A stretch of DNA of 5,658 bases from Candidatus Omnitrophota bacterium (GTDB lineage: Bacteria > Omnitrophota > Gorgyraeia > Tantalellales > Tantalellaceae), in assembly GCA_028717825.1 (NCBI GenBank), contig JAQUNB010000100.1, positions 1 to 5,658 of the forward strand, given 5' to 3'. The notes under the pieces are model-generated. The model was not told where the DNA came from. It saw nothing but the letters and a program-made list of their open reading frames with translations, and ran no database searches. Below, in pieces: positions 1-5,658 of the stretch. The translations under genes and the position numbers were made by a program. Each line of letters begins with the position of its first letter. Positions within the stretch are counted from its first letter, which is position 1.

Positions 1-404
1 TGCTTGAAGAATTGATCGATCTGCTGATCGGGTCCGGCGGTGTAAAAAAAAACGATAAAAAAGAAATGCTCAAGAAACTGAAAGAAAGGGAGATGCTTGG
101 TTCTACCGGGATAGGTAAAGGGGTTGCTATACCTCATGCCAAATGTCCAAAAGTCAAAGAAATGGTCGCCGCTTTCGGTATCTCCAAGAGCGGAGTTGAT
201 TTTAAATCCCTAGATGGCGAACCTACTTTTATTTTTTTCCTTTTGATAGCTCCGGGCGAAACGCCGGGGCCTCATCTTAAAGCTTTAGCGAGAATATCCC
301 GTCTCTTGGATGATAAATTTGTCAGGGACAGATTGAAGAACGGCAAGAATTCTCAAGAAATCCTGAAGATCATAAAAGAAGAAGAACAGAAAAAAGCTTA
401 TTAA
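1..404 (+). CDS. ptsN: PTS EIIA domain protein, PtsN (EIIA-Ntr) type, 5'-truncated by the window edge
   Basis: This is a cytoplasmic phosphoacceptor protein of the PTS EIIA type 2 (fructose/nitrogen) fold. The reading frame is open to the window edge (first whole codon at base 3), so the true start lies upstream; compared with PtsN, about 20-30 N-terminal residues are missing. A TTG at 12 is in frame but is probably internal. The diagnostic GSTGIGKGVAIPH motif is present, with the phosphorylatable histidine encoded at 135-137. A second conserved histidine of the family, in PGPHLKALARIS, lies at 273-275. The protein ends in a charged, lysine/glutamate-rich tail. No EIIB or EIIC domain is fused to it or adjacent in the window. 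This favours a regulatory role, with phosphate received from HPr encoded downstream. A fructose-type EIIA serving a transporter elsewhere cannot be excluded. The gene is followed by a 75-base gap before the YvcK gene. Confidence 0.88.
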   Translation, partial: LEELIDLLIGSGGVKKNDKKEMLKKLKEREMLGSTGIGKGVAIPHAKCPKVKEMVAAFGISKSGVDFKSLDGEPTFIFFLLIAPGETPGPHLKALARISRLLDDKFVRDRLKNGKNSQEILKIIKEEEQKKAY

Positions 405-479
405 TAAAATGTTCTAAAGGCCGGGGATATTTACGTGCCGAACGTGATCCGTATGTATAATTTTTAAAGGTAAATATAT

Positions 480-1736
480 ATGAGTTTAAAAAGATTAAAG
501 TGGTTATATCCGGGGATGTTCATCAAAAGATGGATAACGCTCGCCGTTTTTGGGATATTAATGATCTCGATGGGGTTTGTTATAGTTATTTTTGAGCGCA
601 GTTCCGAGAATAAATCGATAGCGGGTATAATCATCATCTTAGGTATCCTTTGCGTCATAGTTGGAGTAAAAAGGATACTAAAGTCTTTTATGCTGGTATT
701 GTCGCCCGATCCTGAAAGGTCGGAAAACAGTCTTGTAGAAAAGATGTTTGAAAAACGCATCTTGGAAAAAGGGCCTAAAATAGTCGTTATCGGCGGAGGA
801 ACGGGGTTATCCACACTCCTTACTGGGCTTAAACAAAGGACCAGTAATATCACGGCGATCGTTACTGTGGCAGATGACGGCGGTTCTTCGGGGCGGCTTC
901 GGGAAGAGTTCGGGGTTCTGCCTCCGGGAGATATCCGTAACTGTCTCGTGGCGCTTTCCGATTCGGAAGATCTATTAGGTCCGCTTTTCCAGTTCAGGTT
1001 TACCGAAGGAACAGGTCTCCACGGCCATAATTTCGGGAATTTATTCATCACAGCACTTTCAAGAGTAACAGGTGATTTTAATCTGGCGATAAAAGAATCA
1101 AGTAAAGTTCTCGCGATAAGAGGCAATGTTTTTCCGGCTACTCTTGAAAAGGTACAGCTTGTCGCTAGACGCAAAGACGGGAAAGAGACTGTCGGTGAGT
1201 GCAAAATACGTGACGAAAAGGGTAGTCCCATAGATAAACTTTTCTTAGTGCCGGATTACTGTAAGGCCACACAAGAATCTGTCGAAGCTATACGGCAGGC
1301 GGATGCGATAGTTCTTGGCCCCGGAAGCTTGTATACCAGTGTTATGCCGAATTTACTGATAAAAGGCATACAAAAAGAGATCATAAAGTCAAAAGCTTTG
1401 AAAATTTATATATGTAATGTCATGACAGAAGCGGGAGAGACCGACGATTATTCGGTCAGCGATCACGTAAGGGCTATTGTCGGGCATACTATGCCCGGTG
1501 TTGTAAATTGTTGCATAGCGAACGTAACACCTGTTCCGCGGTTCCTTTACGAAAAATATGAAAAAGAAGAAAAATTCCCCGTAAAGCTTGATGAGAACGA
1601 TAAGAGATGGCTGGAACAGGAGAAGATCAAACTTGTTGAAGCGAATATCGCGGGAACTAAAGAGTTTGTCAGGCATGACCCTGTAAAATTAAGCGATATT
1701 ATCATGGAGATCATCAGCGAGGGCAAAAAGAGGTAA
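480..1736 (+). CDS. yvcK: YvcK family (CofD-like, UPF0052) gluconeogenesis/morphogenesis factor with N-terminal membrane hairpin
   Basis: The 418-residue product has two parts. Residues 1-75 hold two hydrophobic segments (about 20-38 and 47-64), separated by a short polar loop (ERSSENKS) and flanked by basic residues. This predicts a membrane hairpin with both ends in the cytoplasm. Residues 99-418 form the YvcK/CofD-like domain. Its hallmarks are GGGTGLS (105-111), ADDGGSSGRLR (131-141), PPGDIRNCLVALS (148-160), GHNFGNLF (182-189), LGPGSLYTSVMPNLL (279-293) and NVMTEAGETDDYSVSDHV (313-330). In Bacillus the family is needed for growth on gluconeogenic carbon sources and for normal cell shape, and homologues bind UDP-sugars; a true CofD transferase activity is not expected. 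Bacillus YvcK is about 320 residues and soluble, so the N-terminal hairpin is an addition. The ATG at 480 is preceded by AAAGG at 466-470, 9 bases away. The next gene starts 8 bases after the stop. Confidence 0.93.
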   Translation: MSLKRLKWLYPGMFIKRWITLAVFGILMISMGFVIVIFERSSENKSIAGIIIILGILCVIVGVKRILKSFMLVLSPDPERSENSLVEKMFEKRILEKGPKIVVIGGGTGLSTLLTGLKQRTSNITAIVTVADDGGSSGRLREEFGVLPPGDIRNCLVALSDSEDLLGPLFQFRFTEGTGLHGHNFGNLFITALSRVTGDFNLAIKESSKVLAIRGNVFPATLEKVQLVARRKDGKETVGECKIRDEKGSPIDKLFLVPDYCKATQESVEAIRQADAIVLGPGSLYTSVMPNLLIKGIQKEIIKSKALKIYICNVMTEAGETDDYSVSDHVRAIVGHTMPGVVNCCIANVTPVPRFLYEKYEKEEKFPVKLDENDKRWLEQEKIKLVEANIAGTKEFVRHDPVKLSDIIMEIISEGKKR

Positions 1737-1744
1737 TTATTGTC

Positions 1745-3769
1745 ATGAAAAATGCTAAGTTCGCAATGGCTTTTCATTGTTATCAACCGGTTTTTAACTT
1801 TGACCGGGAAATAGAACGCGCCTATGAGAACGCGTACCTGCCTCTTTTAACGTCTATCGAAAAATTCCCTTCGATAAAGACCACCTTCCATTTTTCCGGT
1901 AATCTTTTGGAATGGCTGGAAACACGGCACCCGGAATACATTGAATTACTAAAAAAACTTATTTGGAACAACCAGCTGGAACTTATGGGCGGGGGATGTT
2001 TTGAGCCGGTAATGACCTTGATCCCGGAAAGAGATAGGCAGGGCCAGCTTGAGATGAATAAAAATATTATCGGCCGTATGTTCGGGATAGAGACGAAAGG
2101 TGCTTGGATCGGCGAGAGGGTCTGGGAACCGTCGATCGCGGATACACTGGCGGAGAACGGTATAAAATATACAATAGTGGATGATAACCATATTTTGAGG
2201 GCAGGCAAAAAAGAAGAAAATATATTCAAGCCGTGCCGTGCTTCGGGTGAGAGGGAAACTGTGATATTGTTCCCGTCGTTGACGGCGCTTAGGTATTCGA
2301 TCCCGTTCCGTAGCCCGGAAAGCACGCTTCAATTCATGCGGAATACTTTGCAGAAATCCGGCGACGACTCTTGTTGTTTTTTTTATGCGGATGATGGCGA
2401 AAAATTCGGCCTTTGGCCGTATACATATCAATGGGTGTATAAAAGGGGCTGGTTGCACAATTTTTTGAATGCGCTGGTCGAAAACGCGGATTGGTTAAAG
2501 ACAATGACCTATTCAGAGGTTATGGAAAGCACTCCTTTCTCGGATGTTGGGAGAGTTCCTGAGTCAAGTTACGCGGAGATGATGACGTGGAGCGGCGGAC
2601 ATTTTAAGAACTTTCTGAAAAAGTATCCCGAAGCCAATCGCATGCACAAAAGAATGGTTCTTGTAAGCGACAAGATCGCGGAAACAAGAGATGAGATCGT
2701 GAATGAGAAGAGTACCGCTAAGTTAAGTGACGCACGAAAAGAGCTTTTTAAAGCACAGTCAGGATGTGCTTACTGGCACGGGACATTCGGCGGTTTATAT
2801 CTGCCGCATTTGAGGGCGGGTGTTTATAGGCATTTGATCAACGCGGAAAACATAATAGGCCGCGGAAGCAACGATCCTTTGCTGCGCGTAAAGATAACCA
2901 AGCGTTCCGAAGATAAGGGAAAAGAGGAGATCGTAGTCGAAAATAAAGTTTTAAGTCTTTTTCTGAAGCCGGACAATGGCGCTCATATTGCGGAACTTGA
3001 TTATAAACCTTTAAGTGTTAACCTGATAAATTCGTTTTCAGGGATAAAAGAAGGATATCATCGTAAACTTGATAAAGATTATTTTTTACGCATCAAACAG
3101 GCGAGGCAAGCCGCTATCGCTGGAAAACTTGTTGATGTCCATGATCTCTTGGGGGTAAGGGAGAGGGGCCTAAAAAAAATATTGAATTATGATAATTACC
3201 ACAGGGTTTCGTTCCTCACCCACATCTTTCAGCAGGAGATACCATGGAGAAAATTACTCAGGCCGAAAGTAAGTTGCAGCAATTTTTTGAAAGGGGCATA
3301 CACCTCAAAGATAGATGCCGATAAAGATTTTGTTACTTGTGTATTCAACAAAAGGGATAAAGTGTTCGCCGATCAAGGCAGATCCTTGGAGGTAGAGGTA
3401 GAAAAAATGATAGGCATAGGTTCCGGGCCTGCGGTTACATTGTCGCATAAAGTTATCAAGCATTCGGCGAAAGAGGCAAGTTTACGATACGGCCTTGAGT
3501 TCAATTTTTTACTTTGGGATAAAAAAGTCATGTTAAGGCCAAGGATGCTGGTTACCGATAAGTTTTCGTTGAAAGATCAGTATTCAGGTCTTGCAGTTGA
3601 CTTTTTTCTTGATAAAAAATGTACGGTTCTTATGTGTCCTTTATATACCGTGAACGAGACCGAATCCGGACTTAACCGCACTTTTCAGGGGATATCAGTC
3701 CTTGTGGGGGATGATTGTACGGCTCAGGATGATGTCTCAAATATTATGATGACCTTAAGTATGGCGTAA
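1745..3769 (+). CDS. Glycoside hydrolase family 57 enzyme, alpha-amylase/4-alpha-glucanotransferase type
   Basis: The 674-residue protein matches the length and layout of archaeal GH57 4-alpha-glucanotransferases and amylases (about 650-660 residues). The catalytic barrel starts with HCYQP (11-15), the family's first conserved region. It continues with MGGGCFEPVMTLIPERD (81-97), then GAWIGERVWEP (119-129) with the predicted nucleophile Glu124, and YADDGEKFGLWP (214-225), whose Asp216/Asp217 pair supplies the predicted acid/base. AYWHGTFGGLYLPHLR (342-357) belongs to the helical region after the barrel (DUF1925-like). Residues from about 400 to the end resemble the beta-rich DUF1926 domain. 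There is no signal peptide or membrane segment, so the enzyme should act in the cytoplasm on glycogen or maltodextrins. Hydrolysis and glucan transfer cannot be told apart from sequence alone. The ATG at 1745 follows AAGAGG (1728-1733), which overlaps the yvcK stop region and implies co-transcription. The key catalytic regions appear intact. Confidence 0.92.
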   Translation: MKNAKFAMAFHCYQPVFNFDREIERAYENAYLPLLTSIEKFPSIKTTFHFSGNLLEWLETRHPEYIELLKKLIWNNQLELMGGGCFEPVMTLIPERDRQGQLEMNKNIIGRMFGIETKGAWIGERVWEPSIADTLAENGIKYTIVDDNHILRAGKKEENIFKPCRASGERETVILFPSLTALRYSIPFRSPESTLQFMRNTLQKSGDDSCCFFYADDGEKFGLWPYTYQWVYKRGWLHNFLNALVENADWLKTMTYSEVMESTPFSDVGRVPESSYAEMMTWSGGHFKNFLKKYPEANRMHKRMVLVSDKIAETRDEIVNEKSTAKLSDARKELFKAQSGCAYWHGTFGGLYLPHLRAGVYRHLINAENIIGRGSNDPLLRVKITKRSEDKGKEEIVVENKVLSLFLKPDNGAHIAELDYKPLSVNLINSFSGIKEGYHRKLDKDYFLRIKQARQAAIAGKLVDVHDLLGVRERGLKKILNYDNYHRVSFLTHIFQQEIPWRKLLRPKVSCSNFLKGAYTSKIDADKDFVTCVFNKRDKVFADQGRSLEVEVEKMIGIGSGPAVTLSHKVIKHSAKEASLRYGLEFNFLLWDKKVMLRPRMLVTDKFSLKDQYSGLAVDFFLDKKCTVLMCPLYTVNETESGLNRTFQGISVLVGDDCTAQDDVSNIMMTLSMA

Positions 3770-3770
3770 A

Positions 3771-3776
3771 AGAAAG
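3771..3776 (+). promoter_or_regulatory. Weak ribosome binding site deciding the HPr start
   Basis: AGAAAG is a modest Shine-Dalgarno-like match just after the GH57 stop. It lies 10 bases before the ATG at 3787 but only 4 bases before an in-frame TTG at 3781. Spacing and codon preference therefore favour the ATG. Confidence 0.45.
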
Positions 3777-3786
3777 TCCATTGGTA

Positions 3787-4059
3787 ATGAGCAACATTGC
3801 GAAAAGAGAAATAATGGTAGAGAATAAGACCGGCCTGCACGCGAGGCCCGCGGCTATATTCGTTCAACTTGCGAATAAATTCGAGAGCGAGATCACTATT
3901 ATAAAAGACGAACAGAAAGTGAACGGTAAATCGATAATGGGAATACTAATGCTTGCGGCTGAAAGAGGGGCCAAGATAACCATTATAGCTGAAGGCAGCG
4001 ACGCCGAAAAAGCCGCGGATGAGCTGTCGAAACTACTGCTCCATGATATCGAAAATTAA
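3787..4059 (+). CDS. ptsH: Phosphocarrier protein HPr
   Basis: This is the small cytoplasmic phosphocarrier that takes phosphate from enzyme I and passes it to EIIA domains. With the ATG at 3787 it has 90 residues, typical of HPr (85-90). The active-site motif GLHARPAA places the phosphorylated histidine at residue 18. NGKSIMGILML contains the regulatory serine (Ser49), equivalent to Ser46 of Bacillus HPr, which is the target of HPr kinase/phosphorylase. The presence of the histidine marks it as a true HPr and not a Crh-type paralogue, which has lost it. An in-frame TTG at 3781 would add two residues but is poorly spaced from the ribosome binding site. The gene begins 17 bases after the GH57 stop and precedes enzyme I by 42 bases, the classical ptsH-ptsI order. 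Confidence 0.96.
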   Translation: MSNIAKREIMVENKTGLHARPAAIFVQLANKFESEITIIKDEQKVNGKSIMGILMLAAERGAKITIIAEGSDAEKAADELSKLLLHDIEN

Positions 4060-4077
4060 AACATTGTTTTATTTTTT
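4057..4077 (+). terminator. Possible weak intrinsic terminator or attenuator between ptsH and ptsI
   Basis: A dyad, TAAAAC-ATT-GTTTTA (4057-4071), is followed directly by six T residues (4072-4077). Across one T-T mismatch, four more A-T pairs can extend the stem outward from 4052, at the cost of using part of the T run. The geometry resembles an intrinsic terminator, but only one pair is G-C, so the hairpin should be weak. It overlaps the HPr stop codon. At most I would expect partial termination that lowers enzyme I relative to HPr. Confidence 0.25.
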
Positions 4078-4087
4078 GATGTATATT

Positions 4088-4093
4088 GAGGAG
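4088..4093 (+). promoter_or_regulatory. Strong ribosome binding site of ptsI
   Basis: GAGGAG lies 8 bases before the ATG at 4102. It is the best Shine-Dalgarno match in the window and fixes the enzyme I start. The only nearby alternative, an in-frame TTG at 4144, has no such signal. Confidence 0.75.
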
Positions 4094-4101
4094 ATATATT
4101 G

Positions 4102-5658
4102 ATGGAAAAAGATAAAAATAGGGTTTTTCCTATTAAAAAACAGTTGCAACTTAAGGGGATTCCCGCGGCTCCGGGGATTGCCATTGGGAAAGCTCATGTT
4201 TTCGGCACGCAAGACATCGTCCCCGTCGAACGAGATATAGATCCTAAAGATATCTCTGATGAGGTTAAGAGGTTCAAGCAAGCTCTGGAAAACACGAAAA
4301 AAGAGATCCTCTCTATAGAGGATAAAATTTCACGTGAAATGGGCTTGGAACATGGAAAGATCTTCAGCGCGCATCTTTTAGTGTTAGAAGATAACGTTCT
4401 GGTGCAGGAAGTGGTGGTCCAACTTAAGAAAAGGAAAAAGAACGTTGAAATAGTTTTTACGGAAATATTGAATAAATACGTGAACGCTCTTTCGGAAGCG
4501 AAGGATGAATATTTAAGGGACAGGATAAGCGATATAACCGATGTTGGCAAAAGGGTGTTGCGCAATTTGGTCGGGGTAGAGGATAAAAACCTGGAGAACC
4601 TTAGTGAAAAGGCAATAGTAGTGGCATACGATCTATCCCCTTCTGATACGGCCATGATGCATAAAGGCCGCGTCTTGGGCTTTGCGACGGATATTGGCGG
4701 CAGGACCTCACATACCGCGATCATGGCGAAATCTTTGGAGATACCAGCTGTTGTTGGTTTGGAGTCCGTGACGGATATAGTAAAGAACGGAGACCAGATC
4801 ATCCTTGATGGCATGCACGGCATAATAATTATCAACCCGACGGAAAGGGTGCTGAAAAAATATCAGGAAGAGAAGAAAAAATTCGAGTTTCTGGAACATG
4901 AATTAAATGAATTAAAAACTCTGCCAAGCGAAACGCTGGATAAGAAAAAAGTGATCGTGGCAGGGAATATCGAGCTTCCCGAAGATGTAGCCAGCGTTAT
5001 ATCTCACGGCGCCGAAGGTATAGGCTTATATCGAACGGAATATTTTTATATGAATAGGCCCGGTCTTCCCAGCGAAGAAGAACAGTTTAACGCGTATAAG
5101 TCCGTTGCAAAAAGAATAAAACCGAATAGTGTTGTTGTGAGGACTTTGGACCTTGGTGGTGATAAATTTTTATCGCAGCTTGATGTGCCTAAAGAGATGA
5201 ACCCTTTTCTTGGGTGGCGGGCCATAAGGTTCTGTTTGGCGCGTCCCGATATTTTTAAGACACAACTAAGAGCCATACTCCGGGCATCCGCTTTTGGTAA
5301 TTTAAAACTTATGTATCCGATGATATCCGGCATAAGTGAGTTCCGGCAGGCCAACGCCGTATTAGATGAAGTGAGACGGGAACTGCGTAAAGAAGGAGTG
5401 CCTTTTGATGAGAATTTATTCGTCGGGGCGATGATCGAGGTCCCGTCGGCAGCCATTACAAGCGATGTCTTAGCGAAGGAAGCGGATTTTTTTAGTATAG
5501 GTACAAATGACTTGATCCAATATTCGTTGGCTGTCGATAGGGTAAACGAAAAGATCGCGTATCTATATGAGCCCACACGTCCAGCCGTGCTTAATTTGAT
5601 AAAAATGGTTATTGATAACGGCCATAAAGAAAATATTTCCGTTGCTCTGTGCGGAGAA
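4102..5658 (+). CDS. ptsI: Phosphoenolpyruvate-protein phosphotransferase (PTS enzyme I), 3'-truncated by the window edge
   Basis: Enzyme I catalyses the first PTS step, transferring phosphate from phosphoenolpyruvate to its own histidine and then to HPr. The window holds 519 codons with no stop; about 55-70 residues are probably missing. The N-terminal HPr-binding/swivelling domain starts at [13 protein letters not shown] (from residue 17) and carries [12 protein letters not shown] with active-site His204. A charged helical linker follows (about 260-285), then the PEP-binding barrel. Its key residues all sit exactly 15 positions after their E. coli counterparts: Arg311 (296), Arg347 (332), Glu446 (431), Asp470 (455), Arg480 (465) and Cys517 (502). 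The enzyme thus appears fully competent as far as it is seen. The 15-residue basic N-terminal extension is too short to be the GAF domain of PtsP (EI-Ntr), so this is conventional enzyme I. Confidence 0.96.
   Translation, partial: MEKDKNRVFPIKKQLQLKGIPAAPGIAIGKAHVFGTQDIVPVERDIDPKDISDEVKRFKQALENTKKEILSIEDKISREMGLEHGKIFSAHLLVLEDNVLVQEVVVQLKKRKKNVEIVFTEILNKYVNALSEAKDEYLRDRISDITDVGKRVLRNLVGVEDKNLENLSEKAIVVAYDLSPSDTAMMHKGRVLGFATDIGGRTSHTAIMAKSLEIPAVVGLESVTDIVKNGDQIILDGMHGIIIINPTERVLKKYQEEKKKFEFLEHELNELKTLPSETLDKKKVIVAGNIELPEDVASVISHGAEGIGLYRTEYFYMNRPGLPSEEEQFNAYKSVAKRIKPNSVVVRTLDLGGDKFLSQLDVPKEMNPFLGWRAIRFCLARPDIFKTQLRAILRASAFGNLKLMYPMISGISEFRQANAVLDEVRRELRKEGVPFDENLFVGAMIEVPSAAITSDVLAKEADFFSIGTNDLIQYSLAVDRVNEKIAYLYEPTRPAVLNLIKMVIDNGHKENISVALCGE

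Noticed and set aside
456..461. A perfect TATAAT sequence upstream of yvcK that could be a -10 promoter element.
   Set aside because: No convincing -35 element is found at 16-18 bases. Transcription from it would start at about 468, inside the yvcK ribosome binding site. AT-rich chance is more likely.
423..465. The hairpin before yvcK plus the downstream T run as an intrinsic terminator after ptsN.
   Set aside because: The T run starts about 10 bases after the stem and the stem is interrupted, so the geometry does not fit an intrinsic terminator.
464..1231. A long open frame (255 codons) on the minus strand opposite yvcK.
   Set aside because: It lies antisense to a well-recognised YvcK domain, shows no recognisable motif and is low-complexity Ser/Pro/Ile-rich, as expected of a shadow frame.
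1822..2458. Two overlapping minus-strand open frames opposite GH57.
   Set aside because: Both are antisense to conserved GH57 catalytic regions and have no recognisable domain or convincing ribosome binding site.
4194..4899. Minus-strand open frames opposite ptsI.
   Set aside because: They mirror the N-terminal domain of enzyme I, including the active-site histidine region. The sense protein fully explains the conservation.
5046..5576. A 176-codon minus-strand open frame opposite the enzyme I barrel.
   Set aside because: The sense strand encodes all expected PEP-binding residues at constant spacing. The antisense frame is a shadow.

Overview
This is a bacterial chromosomal segment of five genes, all on the + strand and closely spaced, consistent with one operon. 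The order is: 3' part of a PtsN-type PTS EIIA protein (1-404), a YvcK/CofD-like protein with an N-terminal membrane hairpin (480-1736), a cytoplasmic glycoside hydrolase family 57 enzyme of the alpha-amylase/4-alpha-glucanotransferase type (1745-3769), HPr (3787-4059), and PTS enzyme I (4102 to beyond the window end). The gaps are 75, 8, 17 and 42 bases. Coding density is very high and no stretch over 300 bases lacks a gene. Both edges cut genes: the EIIA lacks its N-terminus, and enzyme I stops two residues after its active-site cysteine.

The organism is a bacterium of moderate GC content (low to mid 40s percent by eye). HPr carries both the phosphocarrier histidine and the regulatory serine in a well-conserved context. 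This suggests a lineage with HPr kinase/phosphorylase, such as many Gram-negative and candidate phyla as well as Firmicutes. A YvcK with membrane segments, a GH57 enzyme and a soluble regulatory PTS would fit groups such as Omnitrophota, Elusimicrobiota or related lineages. That placement is inference and cannot be settled from this window.

Functionally, enzyme I takes phosphate from phosphoenolpyruvate and passes it to HPr, which can pass it to the EIIA. No sugar-transporting EIIB or EIIC is visible, so within this window the PTS looks like a regulatory phosphorelay rather than a transporter. Between the EIIA and HPr lie YvcK, a family tied to central carbon and cell-envelope homeostasis, and GH57, which remodels alpha-glucans such as glycogen. 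The whole reads as a module that could couple PEP/energy status to storage-glucan use and carbon flux. The individual families are all known. The unusual aspect is their combination and the membrane anchor on YvcK. I did not find a wholly novel system, RNA gene, CRISPR array or mobile element.
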